Source of the DNA: Lycocorax pyrrhopterus obiensis
Taxonomy: Eukaryota; Chordata; Aves; Passeriformes; Paradisaeidae
Direction: 5' to 3'
Assembly (NCBI GenBank): GCA_014706295.1
Contig: JACSVZ010000022.1
Span: 5,970,830-6,034,829, forward strand
DNA: 64,000 nt
Each line of letters begins with the position of its first letter. Within the stretch, counting starts at the first letter, position 1. The position numbers and the translations under genes were made by a program. Shown in pieces: positions 46,621-58,062 of this stretch. The notes under the pieces are model-generated. The model had not been told where the DNA came from. It searched no databases and saw only the letters and a program-made list of their open reading frames with translations.

Positions 46621-47079
46621 CTGACTTATTTCCTTCCTGCAAGGAAAGACACAGCTATCTTCTTCTATCAGCCAAGATTTGGATTTAATGACTTGCCCTC
46701 TTTCCTTCCAGCTTTCTCTGTCTGGTCAGTTAAGAGCTGCAACTCTTTTTTTCACACATGTCCCACCCTATTTTTGCTCTCAATTGCTTGCTATTATCTC
46801 CTGCTGTGAACATCTTCTGCATAAAGTCTCTCGGTACAGCTGGGAGTGTGAGGCACCCCAAGGATGGCTGTACGTGAGGATGCTGGAAAACCCAGGGAGG
46901 AAATATCCCACAGAGCTGGGAGTTTTTGCACTGATTTAATTGAGACTTAGAGACTTCACTGCTAAAACTGTGCTTGCTAGTTCAACCATATCCCTTCCAG
47001 CAAAGTAGTTTAAATTTTCTGCAGGAACTCCTGTGGAATTAGAGTTTAATAACTTCATGAGTGTTGATTCAGATTAGAA
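46621..47079. other. non-coding, nothing recognised
   Basis: Spacer before the next CR1. The 86-codon plus-strand frame has no motif. Confidence 0.45.
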
Positions 47080-47305
47080 ATTAGAAAGAAATTCCTCCCT
47101 GTGAGGGTGCTGAGGCCCTGGCACAGGGTGCCCAGAGAAGCTGTGGCTGCCCCTGGATCCCTGGAAGTGTCCAAGGCCAGGCTGGATGGGGCTTGGAGCA
47201 ACCTGTTCTAGTAGAAGGTGTCCCTGCCCATGGCAGGGGGTGGAACTGGATGATCTTTAAAGTCTCTTCCAACCCAAACCATTCTGTGCTTCTACGACTC
47301 TGTGG
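47080..47305 (+). mobile_element. CR1 LINE 3' end, well preserved
   Basis: Begins at ATTAGAAAGAAATTCCTCCC, further upstream than most copies. It includes GAGGCCCTGGCACAGGGTGC, CCCTGGATCCCTGGAAGTGT, GGTGTCCCTGCCCATGGCAG and CTTCCAACCCAAACCATTCT, then TCTACGACTCTGTGG. About 226 bp. Confidence 0.93.
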
Positions 47306-50300
47306 TTTTTGCACAAGACATAAACTAATGTACGCGTTCATTTGTTCACAACCACGTTAATTTACCACCATACTTCAAAATATTTCTTTCTATTTGAAGC
47401 TGAAAAGCACGATGGGGCTTTCTTGGTGCCTAACCACTCCCACAAGTGTTTCAGTGTCCCTGCACCCTCCTTTTCAGTCCCTGTGTGTGGGAGCCAGTGA
47501 ACACGCCTCTGTGTTGGTGACCAGAGTGGGCTCCCTTGGGGTTCATTGCCCTTTGGTGTGATCTGTCCTGGTTTGAATTCCCCGCTTGGCTTTCAGCTTC
47601 ATCACTACCCAGGGCTCTCCCATTGGTCCCTGATCCTGCCTTTCCCCAGCCCCGGGAAAAACCCTCGGTGAGCCATTGTTCTTGGTATCTCCTTGCCTGC
47701 CCTTCGAGGGTGAAGATGTAATAAACTCTCGGAATGAAGGAAAAGCAAATTCCCTTCCCGCCTCTTTGCTGCTGACTATAATACCGAACCTGCCTGTGCG
47801 TTCATGGAGCCAGGCAGGGACGGTATTTATAACCTCTGTGCTTTAGTGAGCAGGGGAATGAGGGTGGTCTGGGCTCCTCCCAGCTCTGCTGCCTCAGCAG
47901 GGGCAGGCTCAGGCTCTCCTGGGGAGGATTCCCTGGTGCCTGACAGGAATTGAGCTCAAGATGCTTCAGCCTCAGTTGAGCTGCTGGTGGGATGCATTTC
48001 CTAACCCTGACTGCCTGTTTTAATGTACGATTTAGGAACTCGTATCTCGGGAACTTGTCACATTAGGGGAGACGGCCGAAGGTCCTGAAAGGTTGGGTGT
48101 AAGGAAATCGTGAGTGTTGGACCAAAGGATCACAGGAACTTGTTTGCTTAAGCAACTTTGCTGAAAACAAGCTCTGCTCCCTCTCATTCTCATTGCTCTT
48201 CTCTCTGTTGTACAGCCACCCAAGAGCTGAAACAGACAAAGAGTGAAATGCATATTTGAACGAAAATTTCTGTAGCCACAGAGCTGCCACGGGTCACTGT
48301 GGTTCCCACCTTCAAAGGCTGCCCAGGTCTCTGTTAAAAAGCAGCTTATTTGTCTCTCAGAAGATGCTTTTAACACCAAACGAGGCAGCAGGACCGTGCA
48401 GGCTGTGCTGGGAAAGCGGCTGCAGGGCTTTGCTGGCTGCTGTGTCTCGGAGCAGAGACAGGGCTCTGATGGACAGAGATGTGCAGGAAGATTAAATTTC
48501 CTTGGGAGAAGCTGTGCCTGGCCTGGCTGGGGCTCCCGGGCTCATTTTCATAAATTGCAGATTTATTGTGACATTACAGTGAGTATTCTTCTCCTGCCTG
48601 AGGTGGGGGGAATGAACCAAACAGCAGCACTTGGCTAAACAGGTTCTTTCCACTCCACTGTGTAAAAGGTGCCTGCCTTTTACACTTGTAAATATGAGAG
48701 AGAAAATGGTGTCATCAGCCTGTAATAAAGCATTCCACTCTCAGATTGCCATCTGTCAATGGTATTTTAGCTCATTTTCTTTCAGGGAAGAAAGTGAGCT
48801 TGTTTTCTTTAATCTGCTGATAAAATTCCGGTTATTTACAGCATTGGATTTTCCTAAAAAAAAAAAAAAAAGATTGTGCTGCAGCAGCCAAGGGAATTAT
48901 TTGACCAAATAGCTTTTTTTGCCTTTGTTTCACTGCATTAGCTTATTTTAAAGGAGCAAAGGAAAGCATAGCTGGTGCTTTGTGGAGGCTGCTACAAGTT
49001 TTTTACTTGCCAGCTCTTCTGTCTCTGCAAAAAATCCCCCAACAAACCCATGATACAGAATTATCAACCTCACACCCTTTAGAAGTTATAAAACCCAGAC
49101 AACCCAGGACTGATTTTTTAAAAAGTTAATTTTTACACCATATTTTCATGCTTTTATTTACTCCCTGGTTTGAGCCTCAGCCCATTGAAAATGCTCCATC
49201 ATTTGGACGCCATCAGGATAGAAACTTTCTGAAGGAAAACAGGGCTTTGCCATCACCTCCTAGAACAGAGACTCCAAATAATATGCCCCAAAACCCCCAA
49301 GCAGGTACCAGTTATGGTCCTCGTTTTGGGAGAGATGCCCAGGAACAGGAGGAGAGAAAGGAAAAGTAGTTATGAGGAAGAAGAGGGATCCTATTTTGCC
49401 TTCTGATGGTCAGGGATGTCTCACCACGCGACAAGTGGGGTGTGAGTAAATAAAACAACGTGGAGTGGGCACATTCCCTTCCACCATTTCTAAGTCCTTC
49501 TCGAGGACTGTGTTCCTCACCCCACACACACAACCTGCATTTAGCCAGCTGAGGCAGGAGCAGGAATTCAGCATTTTAATTAAACTCCAGGGACTCTGGT
49601 GAGATCAAATCCCATCTCCTGGAAGGAGGCAGGGAATGCACCTGGAGGCAGCCATATGCAGCTACTGATGTGCAGATTTGAAAACTGGGGACCATTTCCC
49701 ATTGGAATTACTCTTTCCTAAATATTGCAACTTCCATTTACTGAAGCGGCTGGTGTTGGAAAAAACCTAAAGAATTGGCTCTAAAGCCCATTATTCTGTT
49801 CACTACCAGCTAATGAATTTTCCCTCTGCCCTTCTACATTAGTTTTCTTTTGGCAAGACACTTTTTTTTTCATATTACTTTCAGCTATCTCTGGTGTTGG
49901 AGCTTTGATATCTCGTTAGTACAATCTGTAAATACGACTCTGCAGACATTGCTCAAGGGCAGACTTTGACCCCCAGCACTCCGGCAGCTCCTGCTTTAGA
50001 AAACACATCTACAAAGAGCTGCTCAAAGCTGGGGCTGAGAGCTGGAGCTTCAGCAAAGAGTTAAATGTGAGAAGTGAGAAGTGCAATGTGATGGTGGCCA
50101 AGCTTATCCCTGTCACACACAGTTGTTTTGGCATAAAAATACTCTATTATGTCAAAGTGTTGCCAACTCTCGCAGTTTTAATACGGTTCACACGTTATAT
50201 TTGTTTGGGCTTTTTCCCTTAAAGTCCTGGTTCCTGGAGTGCTGCCAGTGCAAGAAATTCAGCTTTTTTTCTCCCCCTAGAAGTAAGTTTCTACTTCATG

Positions 50301-50614
50301 GTTAAGAACAAAGCCTTGAAAAGATGATTTAAATTCATTTTAGTGCCTCAGAAAAGCAGAAGATAAATAACTGAACACATATTATTTTTCTGAAAGATAT
50401 ACCTCATGTTTTTGTGAGGGCTGACTCGTGACTTTTAAATGCTGGTGGTTGGCAGCACTGTTGTCATAATTTATGACTAAGTTTGAATTTTTTTTGGTTT
50501 TGTTGTTGTAATCAGTCATATCTACGTCTACATGCTACATGCATTCCAAAATTAATGCACGTAACTCCCATGTTGGTGCTGCAGGAAGTGGTTTCTGTTT
50601 ACCTGTGTGGAGAG
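47306..50614. other. non-coding interval, no gene seen
   Basis: About 3.3 kb. A16 at 48856-48871 and T9 near 49862-49870. The minus-strand 115-codon frame at 48032-48379 overlaps other frames and shows no motif. No transposon recognised. Confidence 0.5.
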
Positions 50615-51034
50615 CTACAGAGTTCATGGAATTATTAACCTTGGAAAAGATCTCCAAGACCATCACATCCAAACTTGGGCCAAGTACTACGGTGTTCACT
50701 AAATCATATTGTGAAGTGCCACATCTGCTTGTTTTTTTGAACACTTCCAGGGATTGTGACTCCACCACCGCCCTGGGCACCTTGTTCCAAATTTTGGCCG
50801 CTTTTTCAATGAAGAAATTGTTCCTAATATCCAACCTGAACCTCCCCGATACAACTGGAGGCAGCTTCCTCTTGTCTTACTGCTCGTTACTTGGGAGAAA
50901 AGACAGATCCCCCACCTGGCCCCAACCTCCTCTCAGGTGGTTGTGGAGGGTGATGAGGACCCCCCCAGCCTCCTTTTCTCCAGGGTAAACAACCCCAATG
51001 CCCTCAGCTGCTGCTCATAGGCCTTATGCTCCAT
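50615..51034 (-). mobile_element. longer CR1 LINE 3' region, minus strand
   Basis: Reverse-complement of an older CR1 subfamily: TTAACCTTGGAAAAGATCTC, CAAGACCATCACATCCAA, CACTTCCAGGGATTGTGACT, CCACCACCGCCCTGGGCACC, a GAAATTGTTCCTAATATCCA segment, CTCCTTTTCTCCAGGGTAAA and CCCTCAGCTGCTGCTCATAG. At about 420 bp it is the longest CR1 in the window. The 149-codon plus-strand and 99-codon minus-strand frames through it are repeat artefacts. Confidence 0.92.
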
Positions 51035-51301
51035 AACACAGAATACATCCACGTACATCCAGGTATACTCAGATACCCAGTCCAGATTCAGCGTTGATTG
51101 CAGGAAGAGGGAAAAGCAGCAGAGCAGAGGTGTGGTTTTAATTTGAGAATGGTGTCACTGTGCAAATGTGTGGAAAAGATGGGGAACTTAGACCCAGCAA
51201 ACATCTTCCTTCTCCCCATGTCAAGCTTATCTGTTTCAGACTTGCCAAGGGGGATTTTTTGGCCCTCCTCGTACCAATTTAAAGATTGCTTTACCTCGTT
51301 T
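51035..51301. other. non-coding spacer
   Basis: Between the long CR1 and LTR copy 6. It has tandem-like TACATCCACGTACATCCAGG (about 51045-51064). Confidence 0.45.
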
Positions 51302-51307
51302 GGAGCT

Positions 51308-51672
51308 TATGGATGCTGAAAAAGCTCCAGCAGAGAATTTCTTCAGCTCTCTGCAGCATTTTGTGAGAGTTCTGTCTTTCCCATGCAAGTAACTCAAAAC
51401 AATGTTACAGTTTTGTAAACTTCTTGCAGCTGCAGGTTGTTTTGCAGAATTGTTATGGTTCTAACTAGAAAAACATTCAGAGATGGGTGTCTTAGAACTT
51501 GGCCAAAACCCCTCAAGGGGTGGATGGCAAAAACCAATTACCTTATGCCATTTAATACACTTTGTGAACTAACATATAAAAGCCTTCTGAGAATTCATTA
51601 AATCACTTCCATCTATCCCTGAGCCTGGACTTTGTGTCGTTTCTCCACTCGTCCGTGGGGAAAACAGCGGCA
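51308..51672 (+). mobile_element. solo LTR, ERV family 1, copy 6 (365 bp)
   Basis: Runs from TATGGATGCTG to AACAGCGGCA. The flanking hexamers GGAGCT (51302-51307) and GGAGTT (51673-51678) match at 5 of 6 positions, consistent with a duplication that has since mutated once. TATAAA at 51575-51580 and ATTAAA about 20 bp further on. Very similar by eye to copy 2. No viral internal region. Confidence 0.94.
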
Positions 51673-51678
51673 GGAGTT

Positions 51679-51891
51679 GGGGATGTGCTCGTGCAGAAGG
51701 GATGCCACCTCTGGCACAACATCAAGGGCTGATGAGCAGCTCTGGAAAAAGCAGGCACGGCTCCTCAGTCCCAACATCTGCCTCCAGGACTGGGTGTTTT
51801 TACGCTTTTTTTGATGAACTGACCTTGTAAAGTCAGGTTTTATGCTGAAGGAGGTGCCATCCATCACAAAACATAAATCTTGACACCTTCT
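51679..51891. other. non-coding spacer
   Basis: Between LTR copy 6 and a CR1 tail; nothing recognised. Confidence 0.45.
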
Positions 51892-52022
51892 GTTCAAGGC
51901 CACGTTGGACAAGGCTTGGAGCAACCCAGTCTAGTGGAAGGTTCCCTGCTCATGACAGGGGGGTTGGTATGAGATGAACTTTAAGATCCTTCCCCACCCA
52001 AACCAGTCTTGGATTGTAAGAT
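51892..52022 (+). mobile_element. CR1 LINE 3' tail, diverged
   Basis: GTTCAAGGCCACGTTGGACA, AGGCTTGGAGCAACCCAGTC, GAGATGAACTTTAAGATCCT and TCCCCACCCAAACCAGTCTT, then GGATTGTAAGATT. It is a truncated and mutated CR1 3' end. Confidence 0.88.
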
Positions 52023-52099
52023 TATAGGGTTGAAACAGCCTTAACTGACCCAACCCACAGCCAGCCATTCCAGAGGGGTGATGGTGCAGGGATCTCTGG
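52023..52099. other. non-coding spacer
   Basis: Short stretch following the CR1 tail; no feature. Confidence 0.4.
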
Positions 52100-52768
52100 T
52101 TGGGCAAACCAGCCCTGCTCAGGCTCTACTCCTGGCTGAAAGGCACCCAGAGAACAGTGTTGGTAGAAGAAAAACAGGATTCAGTCTTGGCTTTCCTTTT
52201 CACAGCTTCTCCTTTGTTCAGCCCCAGGAACTTCCCTCCTCCCCATAAAAAAACCCAAACAGAACAAACCCACATGTATCACAGACGTGTGTATTTACTG
52301 ATGCTACTGCAAGGCAGGACATTCTATAATAAAGTGTATTTCCGAAAATTGCATTCTGAGCAGGATGGTTTACACAGAGTCTCTTCCATGCTGGAAATAC
52401 AGGACTTCCTGTGTGAGCGAATCTCTTGCTCAGTACAACTTTTAGTGAGGGATTTTATTTCAGCAAAGCCTTGGCATTGCAGCAAAAATCTCCTCAGGAA
52501 TCTATTCAGTGAGCAAAATCTATTCAGGAAGCACAAGAAAATGTATAGAAATAGCAACATCTTAACCCCAAACATGCTGAACAATCAGGGCAAAGCAGCC
52601 CTTACCTTTCTGTGCGAGGCCACAGGGAGAATAAAATGGATACAGAAAGTGCTATGGCAGAGCTGTGGCTCTCCCTTGGCCCGGGATATTCAGCCCTGCC
52701 CATCCCAGCAGTCCCAGTGTCAGGTGGGACCAGGCTGGGAAGTGGCTTTAGAGTGTGTCTTGCAGTGA
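52100..52768 (+). other. longest open frame (222 codons), probably chance
   Basis: An ATG-initiated 222-codon frame with no signal peptide, zinc-finger, transmembrane or enzyme motif that I recognise. It is not repeat-derived. Its middle has an imperfect 17-18 bp tandem duplication (about 52499-52534) giving N-L-F-S-E-Q and N-L-F-R-K-H. There is no splice or promoter context, and basic and aromatic residues are scattered. In 64 kb of such DNA, one frame this long is not surprising. Confidence 0.2.
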
Positions 52769-54716
52769 TGCCATGATGATTTTTTGCCTTTTCTTTTATA
52801 CCCTTGTTATACCTTTTTACAACTTCTGTATTCTCAGTGCTTTTTGCCGACATTCTTGGCCTTGTCTGTCAAGCCAGGAGACAAAACATCTTAGAAGCTT
52901 CGTAGTCAGGGATCAGTGTGCCCCAGACCCCAAGGTCCTCTCCAGAACACATTTTGTAAACTGAGATAGAACCATCCAGGGGAAGGTTCCTTGGGGAGGG
53001 GGGCTCACTCGAGCCTCTCACTGGGGAATCTTTGATAGATCTGCTAATTAGTAACACCTATAATGTGATACCAGATCTATTGTGGGTGTGCATTGCGGTG
53101 TGCATGGAGGTGCATCCGACCTGGACGTGGTGCACCTAAGGATCCTTAAAATAAATACCAAGGTAAAATCCCTTTTTCCCTTCTAACCGTGTTTGCCTCT
53201 TGATTTTAAGACCAGGAAAAGGCATCATCAGAATTAGCCTCTTGTTGTATTTTCTCATCACACAGCTCACAGTCACACCTTCCAGTTTGAGGGCTGCTTC
53301 CTGAAGCACAACTTCAATATTTGCCTGGCTTCCAAGTCTCCTGAGAGTGCCCCCTTTCCAATCCTCGTGGCACACGATCCAACAGCTCTCCACGTGCTCC
53401 TTGCATTGGCAAACAGGGAGCTCATCCACTGCTAATAAACACCCTGCAAGAGCCAGGAGAGGCTGTTTGAATGCCTGCAGAAATAATACTGGAAATTGGA
53501 TTTACAGTTTTCAGGGCCTCCTAAGGATTCCATCTCAAAATTAAGACGGGAAAACTTATTTTTAACATCTTGGAGGATGAATAGAAAGCAGTGAGTGCTT
53601 GCTTTTCCTGCTTAACTTACACCTTTGCTCCTCTCTGTCTAAACATAGTCTTGGTACTTCATTATTTCAGCCTGGAAAATTCTTGAAGGTGGACTAGCTG
53701 GAAAAATCTGGGGTAACATTTAGTTCAAGCTTTTAGACAGAAAGGTATTTGCATTGATTTCATCCTACACAATTAACCCACTTTTCACTGATGCTCTTCC
53801 TTTGTTTTGGTCAAACTCCACAAATGTAATCTGTATGTAAAATTTGGGGCCAATAAAGAATTATTTCAATTAAGTAATTTCCTCATTTTCCCATTAGAGG
53901 CATTTGGTTTGGGTTTTTGTAGGATTCATTTTTGTGTAGACATCTCAATAAAAAATGTTGCATAATTTCAGTCCTGAAACGTAAAAGAGAATTATGTTAT
54001 CTTGGTTTTGAGTTCAGAAGACCCCATTTCATGGACACAGAACACCCAGAATTGGTTCCCTACACATCAAACACCCAGCTGGAAAATCAATGTACAGGCT
54101 GCACAACATAAATATTTGTACTTCAGGTGTTTTGTATGAGGGTTTTTTTTTAAAGAAATGTTAAAATTTTTAAGGGTCTTAAGGATTGCTGGTCTGCTGA
54201 TGTTGGTTATTCTGTAATAGCATAAAAAAGAGACTCAGGCCCTTTATTTGTCTGATAGGATCTCTAATACCTGAGTGAATACTGAAGGTAAGTAACAGGG
54301 TCCAGCTCCATTCGAAGAGAAACTCATTGCTGCAGCAAAGGTTTTCCATCATATTGCTGTGATTTGATAATTTCAGTGCTGCTGGTCAGGGAGTCTGAGG
54401 CAAAAGCTCAGAGAATTATCAGCTAATAGCTCCTGAAGGCCTGCAGCTGATATTAAACTTGAACTTTTATGAAACCGGATTTTCTGCTACAAAGAGGCAA
54501 AAAGCACATTGAATCTGTGCTAAATGAGAAAACAGTTTTTCTCTTTGCATGGGGAGCAGGTTATTCACTGCTTCCACACTTGCCCTGCCAGACCTTGGGC
54601 TAGTAACAAGCAATATTTGGCCAGTCCTGATTGCAGAGTTGGTGCTCCCATGGCTGTGAAAAGGTGAGGAGAGGGGGGATCTCTGTGCTTGGCTTCTTAA
54701 CTGATGGATGCAACCA
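52769..54716. other. non-coding interval, no gene seen
   Basis: Holds an imperfect 12-bp tandem pair plus part-copy, GGTGTGCAT-based (53085-53115), and a 12-bp palindrome TAAGGATCCTTA (53137-53148). AT-rich at about 53640-54200. No gene or transposon recognised. Confidence 0.5.
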
Positions 54717-54870
54717 GAGAATCCCAGAATGATTTGGGTTGGAAGAGACCTTAAAAGACCTTGTTCCACCCCTGCCATGGGCAGGGACACCTTCCACTAC
54801 CCCAGGTTGCTCCAAGCCCCGTCCAACCTGGCCTTGGACACTTCCAGGGATGCAGGGGCAGCTTCTCTTA
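54717..54870 (-). mobile_element. CR1 LINE 3' end, minus strand
   Basis: Reverse complement CR1: GAGAATCCCAGAATGATTTG, GGTTGGAAGAGACCTTAAAA, CCCTGCCATGGGCAGGGACA, CCTTCCACTACCCCAGGTTG, then CGTCCAACCTGGCCTTGGAC and ACTTCCAGGGATGCAGGGGC. 5'-truncated to about 154 bp. Confidence 0.93.
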
Positions 54871-55277
54871 GTGTTGGTGTCAGGGTGGCTGAATAGAAAA
54901 GGTTCTGGAAAAAATGTGACAGCTACAAGTGCTGTGGGCCAGAGTTAAAATTAGTAATGGTGTACCCACAGTGGCTGAGGGGAAAATAAATTCTTGCAAC
55001 ACAAAGCCTTGAATCAAGGTTTGTGGACGTGAATGAGAGGTTTGACACTTCTTTCAGTAGGCTCAAAGGCAGAACTTGTAATAATAAACAATTTAATAAA
55101 GAAACCATAATTGGGCAAGCCTGAAGAAATAAAGGGCGTAAGGAAATAATCAAGAGGTAAAAACTGATGGTTTATAACCTGCACTGGCACATTCTTGCAC
55201 TGAGCTCATGTACTGAGCAGAGAGTGGGAACAGAGAGAGATACTCCAGTCACTGTCTTGCCGGCTACATGAAGCCAA
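54871..55277. other. non-coding spacer between two minus-strand CR1 copies
   Basis: Nothing recognised. The two CR1 copies on either side are separate truncated insertions, since both have their own tail. Confidence 0.5.
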
Positions 55278-55640
55278 ATAATTGTTTGGGTTGGAAGGGA
55301 CCTTAAAGATCATCCTACACATCCCCTGCCATGGGCAGGGACATCTTCCACTGTCCCAGGCTGCTCCAAGCCTCGTCCAGCCTGGCCTTGGACACTGCCA
55401 GGGATCCAGGGGTAGCCACAGCTTCTCTGGGCACCCTGTGCCAGGGCCTCCCCACCCTCCCAGGGAACAATTCCTTCTTAACATCTAACCTAAATCTCAC
55501 CTCTTTCAGTTTGAACCCATTCCCCCTTGTCCTGTCACAGCAGTTCCTGATGCAGGGTCCCTCTCCAGCTTCCTTGGACACTGGAAGTCTGCTCTGAGGT
55601 CTCCACACAACCTTCTCTTCTCCGGGCTTGATATTGGGAC
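55278..55640 (-). mobile_element. CR1 LINE 3' region, minus strand, long
   Basis: Reverse-complement CR1 from ATAATTGTTTGGGTTGGAAG through CCCTGCCATGGGCAGGGACA, CCCTGTGCCAGGGCCTCCCC, AACAATTCCTTCTTAACATC, TAACCTAAATCTCACCTCTT, CCATTCCCCCTTGTCCTGTC and CAACCTTCTCTTCTCCGGGC. About 360 bp, reaching further 5' than most copies here. Non-coding. Confidence 0.94.
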
Positions 55641-57984
55641 AAAGAAAAAGTGACATTCTTGCTATCTTTTAGACAAACCAGAAAAAAATGCTGGATTTCT
55701 GAGAACTCACCCAAAACCAGGAGAGAAAAGCCTTTGAAATAATAGTGGATATTTCTGCTGACCTTCTTTTTTTAATATATCTGCAGTAAATGGAAAGCTG
55801 CTTCATGAAGGCATCCCACTGCACACTCAGTTATTGCAGTGCCGCAGTTGTGTCGACTGGTATTTGTGTGCCCCTTTTGTGACTGGCATGAGGAGAATAA
55901 ATCAGTCACATTTTCCAGAAGAGCTCTTAGCAAGCTGAACGAAGCACCGTGAACAGCCTTTTATAGCTACCTGTTGATATCTAAATTCTCTGCCTGGGGG
56001 AAGTTGCTCAGCCTGCAGGTAGGTGTTGGAGTGAGGGAGTTCTAGTGCAGAACGAGCAAATCTGGACCAGCTGCTTGCAGAACCTCCACCTCTCCCTGTC
56101 CTATGGAGACTCCCAGGTCACTCCCCACTTCCAGGACCTGGGAGTCACCCTGAATTTGCAGGTATCCTGCTCCCAGGAGGCAAGGCTTCAAGGAATAAAT
56201 TCAGATGGCAAAGTATGGGCATTCTGGCAGCTGTGGTTAATCCTCTTTTTCATGAATGATCACATGTTTGTCCACTCTGTTCGAAATACAATTAAAAGCA
56301 CAGTCAGGAAATCCCCACAGTGCCATGAACAAAGAGGCATCTGAGGACTGGAAAACACCTGGTTTGTCAGTCTCCAGAGAAGAGAAAGGAGGAGGAAACC
56401 TCACTGGTTTGCTGGATTTTGCAAGGTCTGTATGAATAAAAAGGGACAATCTGTGAGTGAGGGCAAAGCTTTGTAGACAGAAGCAATGGCCTCTATTATC
56501 TATTCATGTCCCAATTAATAGAGTTGTATAAAAAAGCCTGGTGAGACGTTAATTAAGCACTGAGGCTTTTAGAGTGAGATGATGTTCCAGGATGCAACTG
56601 GGAGAACACTTTCATAGGGTGTCCTTCACCCCACGATCATTTTGGGTGTTTTCTGCTAGAAATCTGAGTTAACCAAAGCAGTTTGAGGGAGGGCTGGCTG
56701 CAGCTGTCTCAAGGCCCATCTTTCTTGTGGTTTGCAGTTGATCTCCTAATTGCTCCCAGTCAGAGGAGAGAAGCTCAGAAGCTTTCAGTTGTGGTTATGA
56801 AAACATTGGAATACACAAAAGACAAATGAAGCTCATAGTTTTCCTCATTTACAAGTTTTTCTCTAAGTTTCTCTGATCGCTGTGATTAAAAAAAAGGAAT
56901 TAATCCTCTTGCTCGTGTTGTTGAGGGAGTGCCCAGGGGGGGTTATAGAAAGCAGCTGTGCGGGGCTGGGGGAGGCAGTTTGCAGGGTGCAGAGGAGGGG
57001 AGGAGAGCAGAGAGGGAATTGAACCCAGGTGAGAGCAGGGAGCCAGGTGTTTGTGATTATGGAGACAATAAATTCCCAGGGAGTCGTGGGATCTGTGCTG
57101 GTTCTGATGCAGTGCAGGAGCCTTGGGAGGAGGACTCACCTGGCTGGGCAGGGTAAGCTGCTGGAGAAATACTTAAAAATTTTTTAAATTCTGGTTTTTA
57201 ATTTGGTGTTTTGTGCTTTGCTGTTGTACAAAAATTAATTAGTCTGACTTCCATGCTGCTAAAACCTGACTCTTTCAGCTCAAAAGCTGGTTTGGTCTTT
57301 TGTGGTGCTCTGCATTAAGAGAGAGGTCTAGGCAGGTTTGCCTCAAAGAAATGAGGATTCCTGCTCCTGTGTGGCCTTCTCTACCTTTGATGCAGGCTTG
57401 TGGGCAAGTACCCAGTGGTATTTGCCCTTCTGTGCTTTTAATTTTATCAAAAGGAAAGAGTGCTGGAAGGAAATTAAGCAGAAGTCTAACTTACTCCAGG
57501 TCAGCTTAGTTAATTAAAGAGAAAATCCAGCCTGTAGCTGAGTCTAGTGGGGTCTAAAGCCTAGAGAACAAGGTAAAAATATATTTAAAAATAGAGCTTT
57601 TGGTCATCACAGAGTTCCTATTTTTTAAATGAAATCTCTCTGTCTACCACCCCAAACAAATCCTGCCAGCTTCTGTGGGAGTTGGGGTGTTAGAAGCTCC
57701 TGGGATGGTGTTTTCCTGACTGCTTTGTTTTGTGGTGCTGGCTGGGGGTTTTGGGAAGAGGGTCCCTGTGGGGTGTTTGTTTTCAAGGCAGAGCAAAGCC
57801 CTGTTGGATAAAACGAGGCGATGCTTTGTGCAGGTGGGCAGAGAAGGCTCCACACTGGGCACAGGGTGGGCTAAGCAATGTGGCTGCTGGGGAACCTGCT
57901 GAGATGAGGCTCAGAAAGGGCTGTTCCAGGAGATGTGGGGACTGTGCAGCATTGGCAGCAACACAGAAATTTGTTAACCTGGAT
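55641..57984. other. non-coding interval, no gene seen
   Basis: Includes a G-rich patch at about 56934-57000 (GGGGGG, GGGG, GGGGG and GGGG runs) and AT-rich TTAAAAATTTTTTAAATT near 57172-57189. Frames of up to 99 codons lack motifs. The 99-codon frame at 56045-56344 reads through simple Q/S/L-rich sequence without a domain. Confidence 0.45.
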
Positions 57985-58062
57985 TTTCCCTCCTTGTGGC
58001 AGGGGGTGGGAACTGGCTGGTCTTTCAGGCCCCCTCCCAACCCAAAACGTTCTGAGATTCTC
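57985..58062 (+). mobile_element. CR1 LINE 3' tail, short and diverged
   Basis: TTCCCTCCTTGTGGCAGGGG, GTGGGAACTGGCTGGTCTTT and CAGGCCCCCTCCCAACCCAA, then AACGTTCTGAGATTCT, follow the CR1 tail order with changes. The remaining part is about 80 bp. Confidence 0.8.

Noticed and set aside
48856..48871. A16 as the poly(A) tail of a processed pseudogene
   Set aside because: No gene-like sequence precedes it on the plus strand and no target duplication was found around it.
50539..50988. 149-codon plus-strand frame as a gene
   Set aside because: Almost entirely antisense to a CR1 3' region.
56930..57000. G-quadruplex
   Set aside because: G-runs are present but the loops between at least two of them are longer than about ten bases, so a stable quadruplex is doubtful.
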